Below, piece by piece: positions 7,511 through 18,102 of a stretch of DNA of 64,000 nt (within the stretch, counting starts at the first letter, position 1; the number at the start of each line of letters is the position of its first letter). Source of the DNA: Actinopolyspora lacussalsi subsp. righensis (GTDB taxonomy: Bacteria > Actinomycetota > Actinomycetes > Mycobacteriales > Pseudonocardiaceae); the NCBI RefSeq assembly GCF_900116555.1, contig NZ_FPAT01000007.1:223847-287846 (forward strand), given 5' to 3'. The notes below the pieces were generated by a model. That model was not told the DNA's origin and ran no database searches. It saw only the letters and a program-made list of their open reading frames with translations. The position numbers and the translations under genes were made by a program.

Positions 7511-9277
7511 GTGACGGCCGTCGCGCCAGAGCCGATCACTTCGCGCCCCTATCCGGTGCGCAACACGTCCAAGGGATCCACACTGCTGGGACTGCTGCGT
7601 ACCACCGATCCCAAGCAGATCGGCATCCTCTATCTGGTCACCTCGATGGGATTCTTCCTGGTCGGTGGCCTGATGGCCATGCTGATCCGTGGTGAGCTCG
7701 CGGTCCCGGGGATGCAGTTCCTGTCGCAGGAGCAGTACAACCAGCTGTTCACCATGCACGGCACGATCATGCTGCTGTTGTACGCCACGCCGATCCTGTT
7801 CGGGTTCGCCAACTACATCCTGCCGCTGCAGATCGGCGCGCCGGATGTGGCCTTTCCCAGGCTGAACTCGTTCTCCTACTGGCTCTACCTGTTCGGTGGG
7901 CTGACCGTGATCAGCGGTTTCCTCGCGCCGGGCGGTGCCGCCGACTTCGGCTGGTTCGCCTACACCCCGCTGTCCGACCCCGTGCACTCCCCCGGTATCG
8001 GTGCCGACCTGTGGATCACCGGTCTGCTCGTCTCCGGCCTGGGCACGATCCTCGGTGGCGTCAACATGGTCACTTCGGTGGTCTGCATGCGCGCGCCCGG
8101 CATGACGATGTGGCGGATGCCGATCTTCACGTGGAACATCCTGGTCACCAGCGTGCTGATCCTGATGGCGTTCCCGATCCTGACCGCCGCGCTGTTCGGG
8201 CTGCTGGCCGACCGGCACCTCGGTGCCCACGTGTTCGACCCGGCCAACGGCGGGGTGATCCTCTGGCAGCACCTGTTCTGGTTCTTCGGTCACCCCGAGG
8301 TCTACATCGTCGCGCTGCCGTTCTTCGGGATCGTCACCGAGATCTTCCCGGTGTTCTCCCGCAAGCCGCTGTTCGGCTACACCGGCCTGATCTACGCGAC
8401 GCTGGGTATCGCCGCGCTGTCGGTGGTCGTCTGGGCCCACCACATGTACGCGACCGGCGCGGTGCTGCTGCCGTTCTTCGCCTTCACCACGTTCCTGATC
8501 GCGGTACCCACCGGTATGAAGTTCTTCAACTGGATCGGCACCATGTGGCGCGGGCAGATCACCTTCGAGACACCGATGATCTTCTCGATCGGCTTCCTGG
8601 TGACCTTCCTGTTCGGCGGGCTGACCGGTGTGCTGCTGGCCGCGCCGCCGATCGACTTCCACGTCTCGGACACCTACTTCGTGGTGGCGCACTTCCACTA
8701 CGTGCTCTACGGCACGATCGTGTTCGCCACCTTCGCGGGCATCTACTTCTGGTTCCCCAAGATGACCGGCCGGATGATGGACGAACGGCTGGGCAAGGTG
8801 CACTTCTGGCTGACCTTCATCGGCTTCCACGCCACGTTCCTGGTGCAGCACTGGCTGGGCAACGAGGGGATGCCCCGGCGCTACGCCGACTACCTGCCGA
8901 CCGACGGGTTCACCACGCTCAACGTGATCTCCAGCGCCGGGGCGTTCCTGCTGGGAGCCTCGATGCTGCCGTTCCTGTACAACGTGTTCAAGAGCTACCG
9001 GTACGGCGAACGCGCCAACGTCGACGACCCCTGGGGCCACGGCAACTCGCTGGAGTGGGCGACCTCCTGCCCGCCGCCGCGGCACAACTTCACCGAGCTG
9101 CCCCGGATCCGTTCCGAGCGTCCCGCCTTCGAGCTGCACTACCCGCACATGACAGATCGGATGCGGGTGGAGAGCCACGTCGGTCTCTCCGGCAAGCCGC
9201 TGGCCCACGCGGGTGCCTCCGGTGAGTCGGGCCACGGCGGCGACCCGGGCGAGGCCCGCAAGCTCGACGAGAAGTGA
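7511..9277 (+). CDS. ctaD: Cytochrome c oxidase subunit I (aa3 type)
   Basis: The 588-residue catalytic subunit of the terminal oxidase reduces oxygen to water and pumps protons across the membrane. Twelve hydrophobic helices can be traced. The haem a ligand His83 lies in TMHGTIM; the CuB site is HPEVY (His261 cross-linked to Tyr265) plus His310-His311; His394 and His396 in VVAHFHYVL bind the haem a3 and a irons. All ligands are present. The GTG start has a perfect AGGAGG. The C-terminal 60 residues form a hydrophilic tail, as in actinobacteria. It is monocistronic, ended by the hairpin at 9333; the other oxidase subunits are not in this window. Confidence 0.97.
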   Translation: MTAVAPEPITSRPYPVRNTSKGSTLLGLLRTTDPKQIGILYLVTSMGFFLVGGLMAMLIRGELAVPGMQFLSQEQYNQLFTMHGTIMLLLYATPILFGFANYILPLQIGAPDVAFPRLNSFSYWLYLFGGLTVISGFLAPGGAADFGWFAYTPLSDPVHSPGIGADLWITGLLVSGLGTILGGVNMVTSVVCMRAPGMTMWRMPIFTWNILVTSVLILMAFPILTAALFGLLADRHLGAHVFDPANGGVILWQHLFWFFGHPEVYIVALPFFGIVTEIFPVFSRKPLFGYTGLIYATLGIAALSVVVWAHHMYATGAVLLPFFAFTTFLIAVPTGMKFFNWIGTMWRGQITFETPMIFSIGFLVTFLFGGLTGVLLAAPPIDFHVSDTYFVVAHFHYVLYGTIVFATFAGIYFWFPKMTGRMMDERLGKVHFWLTFIGFHATFLVQHWLGNEGMPRRYADYLPTDGFTTLNVISSAGAFLLGASMLPFLYNVFKSYRYGERANVDDPWGHGNSLEWATSCPPPRHNFTELPRIRSERPAFELHYPHMTDRMRVESHVGLSGKPLAHAGASGESGHGGDPGEARKLDEK

Positions 9278-9289
9278 TATTCGACCTAA

Positions 9290-10681
<1,392 letters not shown>

Positions 10682-10682
10682 G

Positions 10683-11342
10683 GTGTACGACTCGATGCTG
10701 TCCAGCCGGGCGTGGCCCGTACGTCTGCCGCGGATTCTGCTCGGCGCGCTGGCGGTGATCGCCGTCGGCAGACAGTTCGCCGCGGACCTGGCGTTGCCGG
10801 ACTTCTCGCCGGTGAACTTCTTCAGCTACTTCACCATCCTGAGCAACATCGCGGCGGGAGCACTGCTGATTCGTCTCGGGGCGGCTCCCGGCCGTGACGG
10901 CCGCGCCGTTCTCGAGTGGTTGCGCGGGGGCATGACCGTCTACATGGCCACGACGGGAACCGTCTTCGCGTTGCTGCTCGACGGCGGCGACTCGCTGCCC
11001 TGGGTGAACACTGTTATGCACCACGTCATGCCGGTGGTGATGTTCGTGGACTGGCTGTTGGTCCGGCCTCGCGCCCGGATCCGCTACACGAGCGCGTTCG
11101 CCTGGCTGACCTTTCCGCTGGTCTACGTCGTCTACTCGTTGGTGCGCGGTGCGGTGACGGGGTGGTTTCCCTATCCCTTCCTGCGTCCCGGCACGACGGG
11201 AGGCGTCGATGGGGTCGCGCTGTACCTGGTGGTCATGACGATCTGCATCGCCCTCGCCGCGATGCTGGTCGCCTGGCTGGGCAACATCCGGGTGCGGGAG
11301 CCGGAACCGGTCGAACTGCCGGAGGGACAATCGGTTCCGTGA
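10683..11342 (+). CDS. Pr6Pr-family integral membrane protein
   Basis: This protein of about 219 residues has six likely transmembrane helices, and conserved short motifs (NFFSYFTILSN near residue 43, HHVMPV near residue 116) place it in the Pr6Pr membrane family. Its function is not known; the family is sometimes compared with FAR-17a/AIG1-like proteins. The start is either the GTG at 10683 or the ATG at 10695, the latter with GAGGTG upstream. It is sandwiched between serB and the PTH2 gene, 2 bases after one and overlapping the other by 4, so the three are co-translated. Nothing else hints at its job. Confidence 0.8.
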   Translation: MYDSMLSSRAWPVRLPRILLGALAVIAVGRQFAADLALPDFSPVNFFSYFTILSNIAAGALLIRLGAAPGRDGRAVLEWLRGGMTVYMATTGTVFALLLDGGDSLPWVNTVMHHVMPVVMFVDWLLVRPRARIRYTSAFAWLTFPLVYVVYSLVRGAVTGWFPYPFLRPGTTGGVDGVALYLVVMTICIALAAMLVAWLGNIRVREPEPVELPEGQSVP

Positions 11343-12169
11343 GTGAGTACGCCGCGGTGCTTCGGCCGCTGACCGACCGCTACGCCTCCTGGCTGTCGAT
11401 GCCCGCTCGTGCCACGGCCGACACCTCCGAGGAGGATCCCGACAACGTCGTGCTGCTGCCGGTGGTGCTGCGCATCGAGCGCGACACGCCGCCGGGCCGC
11501 ACCGCGCTGCTCGAGGCCTCGGCCGCGGCCGCCGTGGCGGTGTGCCTCGATCAGCGCAGCGAGCCGGGTGGTCCGTGGCACGAGGCCGTCTCCGGCTGGG
11601 TCGACGGGCGGATCCGCAAGGTCACCCGGCGAGCCCGCGGTTCCCACTGGCGAGCCGTGTCGGAACTTCCCGGTATCACGGTCGATGTCGCGGGGGCCGA
11701 GGCGCGTGCGCTGCTGCCCGCCCGAGTGGCCGACATGCCGCGGGAACTGACCCGGTTGCAGATCTCCGGAAGCGACCTTCCCGCGGACGAACCGGGACCC
11801 GCCGGGGACGGGAGCCCGGTGCTGTGGTTGAACCCGCACGTCGACATGACGGCGGGGAAGGCGGCCGCCCAGGTCGGCCACGCCACCATGATCCTGGCCG
11901 CGTTGCTGCACGGGGACGCGGGCCGTTCCGACGCCGTCGGCGAGCACGCCGCGAGCGAACTGCACCGCTGGCACGAAGCCGGTTTCCCCTGCGCAGTCCG
12001 CACCCCGGACACCGACACCTGGCTGCGACTGCTGCCCGGTGACGGGCCCGCCGCTGCCTGGCGGGATCGCGGGGTGGCCGCCGTGCGGGACGCCGGATTC
12101 ACCGAGATCGACCCTGGCACCGTGACCGTGCTGGCCCAGTGGCCGCGTGCGGCCGGAGCGGGGAGCTGA
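11339..12169 (+). CDS. Peptidyl-tRNA hydrolase, PTH2 type
   Basis: The C-terminal half of this 276-residue protein has PTH2 features: NPHVDMTAGKAAAQVGHA near residue 164, where the Lys, Gln and His-containing segment is characteristic of the fold that releases peptides from stalled peptidyl-tRNA. The N-terminal 150 residues are an actinobacterial extension of unknown role. The GTG start overlaps the Pr6Pr stop (GTGA), which sets the start firmly. Bacteria usually depend on the unrelated Pth1, so this is probably an accessory enzyme; actual substrates are not proven. Confidence 0.8.
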   Translation: MSEYAAVLRPLTDRYASWLSMPARATADTSEEDPDNVVLLPVVLRIERDTPPGRTALLEASAAAAVAVCLDQRSEPGGPWHEAVSGWVDGRIRKVTRRARGSHWRAVSELPGITVDVAGAEARALLPARVADMPRELTRLQISGSDLPADEPGPAGDGSPVLWLNPHVDMTAGKAAAQVGHATMILAALLHGDAGRSDAVGEHAASELHRWHEAGFPCAVRTPDTDTWLRLLPGDGPAAAWRDRGVAAVRDAGFTEIDPGTVTVLAQWPRAAGAGS

Positions 12170-12176
12170 ACGCGTT

Positions 12177-12204
12177 GCCGACCGCCGGGTGACCGGCGGT
12201 CGGC
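12177..12204. terminator. Bidirectional terminator hairpin
   Basis: GCCGACCGCCG pairs perfectly with CGGCGGTCGGC around a GGTGAC loop (11 bp stem). It lies between the convergent PTH2 and SDR genes. Confidence 0.75.
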
Positions 12205-12210
12205 CCACGC

Positions 12211-13011
12211 TCAGTGCAGTACGCTTCCCACCTCGACGTGCGGCAGGTCGTGCCGGTAGGGCTGCGTGCCCTTGCCGCCGTCCACCGCCAGGGCGGTGCC
12301 GGTGATCCACTCGGCCTCGTCCGAGGCGAGGAAGGTTATGGCCCGGGCGACGTCCTCGGGAGTGCCTTCCCTGCCCAGGGGATACGAGGCGTCGACCTGT
12401 TCCTTCGGCAGTCGCTTCAGCTTCTCGGCGAACGCGGTGTCGACGAAGCCGGGGGCGACGCTGTTCACCCGCACCGCGGGGGCGAGCTGGTCGGCCAGGT
12501 GTTGCCGCAGTATTTCCAGCGCGCTCTTGGTCATCGAGTAACCGGCCAGCCGGACGTTGCCGAATGCGGCTATGGAGCTGAGCAGCACCACCGAACCGCC
12601 GTTGTCACGCATGCTGGTCCAATAGGCCAGCTTCGTGTACTCGAGCGCGCTCACCACGTTGAGGTCGTACTCCTTGCGCAGGACCTCGGGGTCGAGTTCG
12701 AGTACCGAGGCGTTTCTGGAAATGTTCGTCGCCGTCGTGTAGACGAGCACGTCCAGCTTTCCGAACTCTGTCGCCGCCGTCTCGACCGTGACCCGCCGTT
12801 CCTCGGCACGGCGAGCGTGCCCTACCACGGGGAGTACGGCGGTACCGGTTTCCTCCTTGATCAGTCGTGCCGCTTCGGAGAGCGTCTCCTCGTCCCGCCC
12901 CGTGATAGCGACGGAGCCACCCTCGGCCGCGATGTTCCTGGCCGCGGCGAACCCGATGCCTCGGGACGCTCCCACCACCAGTGCGCTCTTGTTCCTGAAC
13001 CTTTCGTTCAC
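12211..13011 (-). CDS. Short-chain dehydrogenase/reductase with an altered NNAG motif
   Basis: This 266-residue SDR has the cofactor motif GASRGIG (about residue 15), catalytic Ser in LLSSIAAF, YSMTK as the active-site Tyr/Lys, and the C-terminal GTALAVDGG typical of enoyl-reductase-like and glucose-dehydrogenase-like SDRs. The usual NNAG, which steadies the central sheet and supplies a catalytic Asn, is replaced by TTATN near residue 94, so its chemistry may differ. The GTG start has AGGAGA upstream. Substrate unknown; it stands alone, with no shared operon. Confidence 0.85.
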   Translation of the reverse strand: MNERFRNKSALVVGASRGIGFAAARNIAAEGGSVAITGRDEETLSEAARLIKEETGTAVLPVVGHARRAEERRVTVETAATEFGKLDVLVYTTATNISRNASVLELDPEVLRKEYDLNVVSALEYTKLAYWTSMRDNGGSVVLLSSIAAFGNVRLAGYSMTKSALEILRQHLADQLAPAVRVNSVAPGFVDTAFAEKLKRLPKEQVDASYPLGREGTPEDVARAITFLASDEAEWITGTALAVDGGKGTQPYRHDLPHVEVGSVLH

Positions 13012-13158
13012 CAGGCTCTCCTGCGATCGGAGAAGTTTCGGTAAGCGAAAGCTAGCGGTGAAGACTGATACGGGACTGACAGATCGTTGACATCGCCCCC
13101 GACGCCGCAGCGAGAACGGCGATTCGTCCGGAACCAGGCTGCCCCGAGCGGGTGAGTG

Positions 13159-13809
13159 CTACCCCCGCCGGGAACCGGGCACCCGGGTGACGTCACTTCC
13201 GTCCTCGTCCCCGACCCCACGAGCGGCCAGGGCCTCCCCGAGCTCGTCGGCGTGCCGCAGCGTGCGGATCAGGAAGGGAACGGCGAACGCCGCGACCGAA
13301 CGGTTCGCGCCGCGCGCCCGCTGGGCCTCACGGGTCTGCCGCGCGATCACCGACAGCGCTCCCACGGCCTGGATGGTCAGCCCCACCAGCAGTCCCAACA
13401 TCTCCGGGCGCACCCCCACCCGGCGCAGCGGGGACGCCGCTCGCTCGATCGCCGCCACCAGGTCGTCGACCCTCGTGGTGAGCGTGAACAGATTGGCCGC
13501 CCCGATGGCCACCAGCAATCGCAGACACACCACCACCGCGCTCTCCACCCCCAGCAGCCACCACTGCAACGCGAAAACGACACCCAGCAGCACCAGCACC
13601 GTGCGCATGGTGCGCAGCACCAGACCGGGGCTGATCCGTGCCACGGCGTACCCGGCGCAGACCACCCCGGTGAACCCGGTGAGCTGCCACGGGCGGTCGA
13701 ACACCACGACCAGGGCCGCGAACACCAGCAATCCGAGGAACTTCCATCCCGCGGGCAGTCGGTGCAGCGGGCTTCGGCCGGGCTGGTAAAGCCCGATCAC
13801 ATGGCTCAT
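13159..13809 (-). CDS. ecfT: ECF transporter transmembrane subunit (BioN/EcfT)
   Basis: This 216-residue CbiQ/EcfT-family protein couples the ATPase to the substrate-binding S component of an energy-coupling-factor importer. Hydrophobic helices fill residues 20-110, and a cytoplasmic helical region follows, with the Ala-Arg-Gly coupling signatures seen as QRARGAN near residue 170 and LAARGVG near residue 200. The ATG at 13809 overlaps the end of the ecfA gene by 4 bases. As the last gene of the bioY operon it is best read as BioN for biotin uptake. Confidence 0.88.
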   Translation of the reverse strand: MSHVIGLYQPGRSPLHRLPAGWKFLGLLVFAALVVVFDRPWQLTGFTGVVCAGYAVARISPGLVLRTMRTVLVLLGVVFALQWWLLGVESAVVVCLRLLVAIGAANLFTLTTRVDDLVAAIERAASPLRRVGVRPEMLGLLVGLTIQAVGALSVIARQTREAQRARGANRSVAAFAVPFLIRTLRHADELGEALAARGVGDEDGSDVTRVPGSRRG

Positions 13810-14480
13810 GCCGCCAGCTCCCGGTAGTACCGCAGCGCCGCTCGGGGCTCGTCGTCGGCGACCACACGTCCCCCGTCGAGCACCACCACCCGGTCGAAAT
13901 CGTCGAGAAGTTCCAGATCGTGAGTCACCAGCACGATCTGCTGTTCGAGACCGCGCAGCCGTTCGACGAACCGGCGCTTGTTGCGCAGGTCCAGCAACGT
14001 GGTGGGCTCGTCGCAGACCAGCACGTCGGGCTCCAGCACCAGCATCGCGCACAGCGCGAGCAGCTGTTTCTGCCCACCGGAGAGCTGCTGGGCCGGATGG
14101 TCGGCATAACCCGCCAGGCCGTGCTCGGCCAGCGCCTCGGCCGCCCTGCGCTCCCGCTCCGCCTTGGAGAGCCCCTTCCCACGCAGCGAGAAGGCGACGT
14201 CCTCACCCGCCGTGGGCATGACTATCTGCGAATCCGGGTTGGTGAACACGAACCCCACCCGGCTGCGTACGCGGTTGCCCGCTTTCGCGGGATCCGACCC
14301 GTCCACCAGTACCCGCCCACTGCTCGGCAGCACCAGCCCGTTGATCATCCGGGCGAGGGTGGACTTGCCCGACCCGTTGGCCCCGACGAAGGCCACCCTG
14401 CGCTCGTCCAGCCGCAACCGGACGTCGTCGAGCACCGTGTGCTCGCCGTAGGAATGACCGACCCCGTCGAACTCGATCAA
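13806..14480 (-). CDS. ecfA: ECF transporter ATP-binding subunit (BioM/EcfA)
   Basis: This ABC ATPase of 224 residues powers the vitamin importer. Walker A is GANGSGKST near residue 33, the Q-loop lies in TNPDSQ, the signature is LSGGQKQ, and Walker B is VLVCDEPT. Only one ATPase is encoded, as in BioMNY systems where it forms a homodimer. It lies 40 bases downstream of the thiolase gene and overlaps ecfT (ATGA). The bioY gene three genes upstream points to biotin as substrate. Confidence 0.92.
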   Translation of the reverse strand: MIEFDGVGHSYGEHTVLDDVRLRLDERRVAFVGANGSGKSTLARMINGLVLPSSGRVLVDGSDPAKAGNRVRSRVGFVFTNPDSQIVMPTAGEDVAFSLRGKGLSKAERERRAAEALAEHGLAGYADHPAQQLSGGQKQLLALCAMLVLEPDVLVCDEPTTLLDLRNKRRFVERLRGLEQQIVLVTHDLELLDDFDRVVVLDGGRVVADDEPRAALRYYRELAA

Positions 14481-14520
14481 CCGATCCTCCGCATCCCCGG
14501 ATCGCCCCGCGACCCGCTAC

Positions 14521-15663
14521 TCAACGAACCAGTTCCCACATCGTGGCGATCCCCAGACCGCCACCGGAGGACAGCGCGGCCATGCCCAACGATTCTCCGT
14601 GGTGCAGCATCCGGTGGAACAGCCGCACCACCAGCACCGCACCGGAGGCCGCCCAGGGATGGCCGAGCGCGATCGCACCGCCCTCCGGACTCACCAGCCG
14701 CTCGTCCAGCCCCACGGCGTCCAGGCACGCCAGCACCTGCCCCGCGAACGCCTCGGTGAACTCCACCACCTCCGGAATGCGCCGCTGCCGCCGCAGCACG
14801 GCGTCCATAGCGGGAACCGCCGCTGTGCCCAGCCGGTTCGGGTCGGTGCCCACGACCTCCGCGTCCAACAGCCGCAACCCCGGCAGCCCGCGCTCGCGCC
14901 GCAGGCGCTCGCTGGTCACCGCCACCATCGCGGCTCCGTCGGCGATGCCGCAGGAGTTCGCGGCCGTGGCCGTGCCGCCGCTGGTGAAGGCCGGTGGGAA
15001 GCGGGCGAGTCGTCGGACGTCGAACCCGGTACGCGGCCGCTCGTCGTGCCGAACGCCGGTTACACCGACCAGCTCGGCGTCGAACCGCCCGGCCTCCCGC
15101 GCCGCCGAGGCACGCCGGTGGCTACGCGCGGCGAACTCGTCCTGCCGCTGCCGCGTGACACCCGCCTCGGCCGCGACCAGATCGGCCGCGGGCCCCATAT
15201 CGGGATCGCCGACGTCCGGCGGCGCGAACGGCGCCCGGGTGTAGAACCGGGGAGGATCGGTGGCGTCGCGCGGTCGCCAGGCACGCCAGGGCGCGGTCGA
15301 GGCGCTCTCCGCGCCGCCCGCCAGGTAGTGCTCTCCGACGCCGGCCGAAACCAGCCGGGCGGCGGTCACGATTGTGCTCAACCCGGAGGCGCACTGCCGG
15401 TCCACCGTCATTCCGGGGGTCTCCGGACCGAGCCCGGCGCGCAGCGCGGCCACGCGTGCCGGGTTGCCGCCGGGACCGCGGGTGTTTCCCAGCAGCACCT
15501 CGTCGACCCGCTCGAAGCCTGCGTCGTCGAACACCGCCGAGGTGATCGCTCCCGCCAGCCGGTCGAGTTCGACGTCGCGCAGCGAGCCACCAGCGGTACC
15601 GATCGGACTGCGGCGCGCGGCGACCACCACCGGGGCCGGCGGATCGGGGACAGCAGTGCTCAT
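14521..15663 (-). CDS. Thiolase-family protein with atypical active site
   Basis: The 380-residue protein has the two-part thiolase fold: the nucleophile Cys91 in RQCASGL, the GHP histidine motif (GHPWAASGA, His335) and the glycine-rich C-terminus GGGLGIA. Two other residues differ from canonical acetyl-CoA acetyltransferases: NEAF has become TEAF (Thr303), and the second catalytic Cys of CxGGG is Ser (Ser365 in LSSGGG). It may be a condensing or degradative enzyme with changed chemistry, or poorly active. Its ATG overlaps the ligase stop (ATGA), so it belongs to the bioY operon. A link to a biotin precursor such as a pimeloyl-type acyl-CoA is attractive but unproven. Confidence 0.85.
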   Translation of the reverse strand: MSTAVPDPPAPVVVAARRSPIGTAGGSLRDVELDRLAGAITSAVFDDAGFERVDEVLLGNTRGPGGNPARVAALRAGLGPETPGMTVDRQCASGLSTIVTAARLVSAGVGEHYLAGGAESASTAPWRAWRPRDATDPPRFYTRAPFAPPDVGDPDMGPAADLVAAEAGVTRQRQDEFAARSHRRASAAREAGRFDAELVGVTGVRHDERPRTGFDVRRLARFPPAFTSGGTATAANSCGIADGAAMVAVTSERLRRERGLPGLRLLDAEVVGTDPNRLGTAAVPAMDAVLRRQRRIPEVVEFTEAFAGQVLACLDAVGLDERLVSPEGGAIALGHPWAASGAVLVVRLFHRMLHHGESLGMAALSSGGGLGIATMWELVR

Positions 15664-17126
15664 CGCTGCACCTCGGGGCGTAGCTCCCCGGAGGCCAACC
15701 ACTCGCGCACCGTGCCGCGCGCGGGTTTCCCGGTGTGGGTGCGCGGCAGCTCGTCCACCGAGAGCCAGCGTCGGGGCCGCTGTGCGTTGCCGAGCGAGTC
15801 CCGCGCCAGTCTGCGCAGTCCGGCGAAGTCCACAGCGCCCGCCGACTCGGGTTCGATCACGGCGGTGACCAGCGAACCGAAGCGGGGATGCGGGGTGGGG
15901 GCCACCACCACGTCGAACACCCCGGGCGCGGTGCGCAACACGTTCTCCACCTCCTCCGCGGTGACGAGCCTGCCGCCGGTTTCGATCGTCGTCGATCCCC
16001 TGCCCAGCACCCGGAAACCGTCCCGGTGCGATCCCGTCGCGAGATCCCCGACGGTGTGGAAACCCGGTTCGACGGCGCGTAGCACGCCCGACTCCAGGCA
16101 GCCGCTGAAGCTCAACGGGGAGCGAACCCACAGCGTGCCGGGATCGGTGCCGTCGCTGGTCGTATCGGTCGAATCGCCGATCCGCACCTCGACGTGCTCG
16201 GCCGGGTGCAGCAACCCGTCCGCGCCGCGCAGCGCCACCACGGAGTGCTCGGCCGAGCCGTAGTACTCCACGAGTTCGCAGTCGGGCAGCAGCTCGCCCA
16301 GCCGTCGCCGGAGCCCCTCGTCGGGTCTCGCCCCGCCGCACACGAACCTCCGCACCCGGCACGCGGCGAGCAGCCGCGGCTCGCGCTCCAGCACCGCCAG
16401 CAGCGCGGCCAGCATCGAGGGCACCAGGTGCACGGCGGTGGCCCTGGTGCAGGCCTCGGCGGTCTCCTCGACGGACCAGCGCCGTGACAGCTCCACCTCA
16501 CAGCCGAGGTGCATCGCGTGCAGTGCGCCGAACAGGAACAGCGAGGAACTCGGCGGGCCGGGGAGCAGCACCGTGTCCCCTCCGGTGATCCCGACGTCGA
16601 AAGCCTCGAAGCTGTGCCACCAGGAACGCCGGGTGCGTGCCAGCACTCGCGCACGGCCGGTGCTGCCCGAGGTGGTGGGCAGGTAGAACAGGCTCGCGTC
16701 GTCGCCGTGCGGCAGGACCGTCCCGGTCGACTCGGGGAGGGGGCCGCCCGCGACCACGTCCGGTGCTGCCTCGCGCAGCACACCGGTTCGTTCGGTGCCG
16801 CTCCACCCCGGATCGGCCAGCAGCGTGGCCGCTCCCAGCAGATCGGCGCCCAGCAGCCGGGCCAGCCCGATCGTCGGATCCCGATCGGCTTCGACGAGCA
16901 CGCGGCTGTTCGGCCCGGCGCCCGCCGCCGCCAGCTCGATCGCGGCCGCGTGCGCGCCGCGGACCAGTTCCGCGCCCGTGAGCTCTCCTTCCGGGGAGCG
17001 AACGGTGCGCGGGGTGCCGCCCGCGAGGATCGGTGGCAGGGCCGGGCCGGGGTTCGACTCCGAGCTGTCGGGACGGCGCCGCGGCGGTGGCGGTGTCGAG
17101 GGCAGCGGCGGTGTCGGGGACGTCAT
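15660..17126 (-). CDS. AMP-forming acyl-CoA ligase-like enzyme
   Basis: This 488-residue member of the ANL superfamily should activate a carboxylic acid with ATP and transfer it to CoA. The P-loop is TTSGSTGRA near residue 152, the A5 motif is YYGSAEH, the A7 region is VGDLA, the hinge region is GRGSTTIETGG, and the catalytic Lys lies in RTHTGKPARG near the C-terminus. The first 30 residues are Pro/Ser-rich and probably disordered. It overlaps bioY upstream and the thiolase downstream by 4 bases each, a strong sign that biotin uptake and this acyl activation are co-ordinated. Its acid substrate is not readable from sequence. Confidence 0.87.
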   Translation of the reverse strand: MTSPTPPLPSTPPPPRRRPDSSESNPGPALPPILAGGTPRTVRSPEGELTGAELVRGAHAAAIELAAAGAGPNSRVLVEADRDPTIGLARLLGADLLGAATLLADPGWSGTERTGVLREAAPDVVAGGPLPESTGTVLPHGDDASLFYLPTTSGSTGRARVLARTRRSWWHSFEAFDVGITGGDTVLLPGPPSSSLFLFGALHAMHLGCEVELSRRWSVEETAEACTRATAVHLVPSMLAALLAVLEREPRLLAACRVRRFVCGGARPDEGLRRRLGELLPDCELVEYYGSAEHSVVALRGADGLLHPAEHVEVRIGDSTDTTSDGTDPGTLWVRSPLSFSGCLESGVLRAVEPGFHTVGDLATGSHRDGFRVLGRGSTTIETGGRLVTAEEVENVLRTAPGVFDVVVAPTPHPRFGSLVTAVIEPESAGAVDFAGLRRLARDSLGNAQRPRRWLSVDELPRTHTGKPARGTVREWLASGELRPEVQR

Positions 17127-17737
17127 CGGGCCGCGCGTCCCCGGCGGGGTGTGGCGTTCGGGAAGGCGCGGTACACCGCCACTGCCACCAGCGAGACCAG
17201 CACGACCTTGGCGAGATCGCCGGGCACGTAGACGAGCATGGCGACGGCTGCCGCGCGCAGGCCCCCCATGGCAGCGGCCATGACGGGCAGGCCGATCAGG
17301 TAGTCCACGGCGATGCCCGCCAGGTTGGCCAGCAGCAGCACCGGCAGCGTGGGCCTGCGGGCGAGGAACACGATCAGCCCCACCACGAGCGCCGAGGCGA
17401 TCCAGCCGAGCAGGAAGCCACCGCTGGGGGTGAAGAATTGGGCGATTCCGCCGCGCCCGCCGGACAGCAGCGGAAGGCCGAGCGCCACCAGCCCCAGGAA
17501 CAGCGCCACCGAGGCCACGCCGCGGCGAGCGCCCAGCAGGCTGCCGCACAGCAGCGGCCCCGTGTTCTGCAGCACGATCGGCACCGCCGAGCCCGCGAGG
17601 TAGATGCCGGGGAAGGTGCCCAGCACGGCGGTGAACGCGGCGAACACCACGATCCGGGCCAGATCGGCCGCGGGCCGGCCGCGTTGTTCGGAGACGGGGC
17701 TCGGGGAGGCGGACCGCGAGGGGGCGGAGTCGGACAC
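17123..17737 (-). CDS. bioY: Biotin transporter substrate-binding subunit BioY
   Basis: The S component of a biotin ECF importer, 204 residues with about six helices. Family signatures are visible: GSAVPIVLQNTGPLL near residue 50 (usually VPVTLQT in BioY), a Gly-rich FFTPSGGFLLGW segment near residue 100 and DYLIGLPVM near residue 145. The N-terminal 25 residues are Ser/Pro-rich and cytosolic. The GTG at 17737 has AGGAGAGC upstream. It is the first gene of a five-gene operon that also encodes its ATPase and T subunit. Two TTGTG/CACAA inverted repeats upstream (17885-17960) may control it. Confidence 0.9.
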   Translation of the reverse strand: MSDSAPSRSASPSPVSEQRGRPAADLARIVVFAAFTAVLGTFPGIYLAGSAVPIVLQNTGPLLCGSLLGARRGVASVALFLGLVALGLPLLSGGRGGIAQFFTPSGGFLLGWIASALVVGLIVFLARRPTLPVLLLANLAGIAVDYLIGLPVMAAAMGGLRAAAVAMLVYVPGDLAKVVLVSLVAVAVYRAFPNATPRRGRAAR

Positions 17738-17884
17738 GCTGCTCTCCTGTGCGAACGATCGGGAAACGGCTCACTCGAACGGGGATGGTTGGCCCCCTGT
17801 TCCGGTGAGACTTCCGCCGATCGGCTGACGGAAGCGGCGCAAACCTAACCGGCTCCGACCCGATTACAGAAAAGATCGCCTCAC

Positions 17885-17960
17885 GTTGTGGGGTTCCCAC
17901 AACCGGGGCGGTGTGGATTCCGCGTGAAATCGATGAGCTCAGTTGTGAAGCGGAACACAA
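17885..17960. promoter_or_regulatory. Two operator-like inverted repeats upstream of bioY
   Basis: GTTGTGGG-GTT-CCCACAAC (17885-17903) is a perfect inverted repeat. A second TTGTG (17943-17947) and CACAA (17956-17960) pair lies 40 bases further. Both share the TTGTG/CACAA half-site, as expected for one regulator bound twice. They lie in the 365-base gap between bioY and the divergent gene at 18103, so either could be the target. No other gene is supported in this gap. Confidence 0.5.
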
Positions 17961-18102
17961 GAGGTCCCCCTGTGTCGGTTCCGTCTGGTTTACGAAGCCC
18001 CACAGAGGAAATCCGGAGGGTGTCCCGAAAAGTGCCCGGCACCCCGGCTGTGGGGCGTGCCCCGGCCGTGGGTAGGTGGGACGTGATCCGAAAGGTGGCG
18101 CC

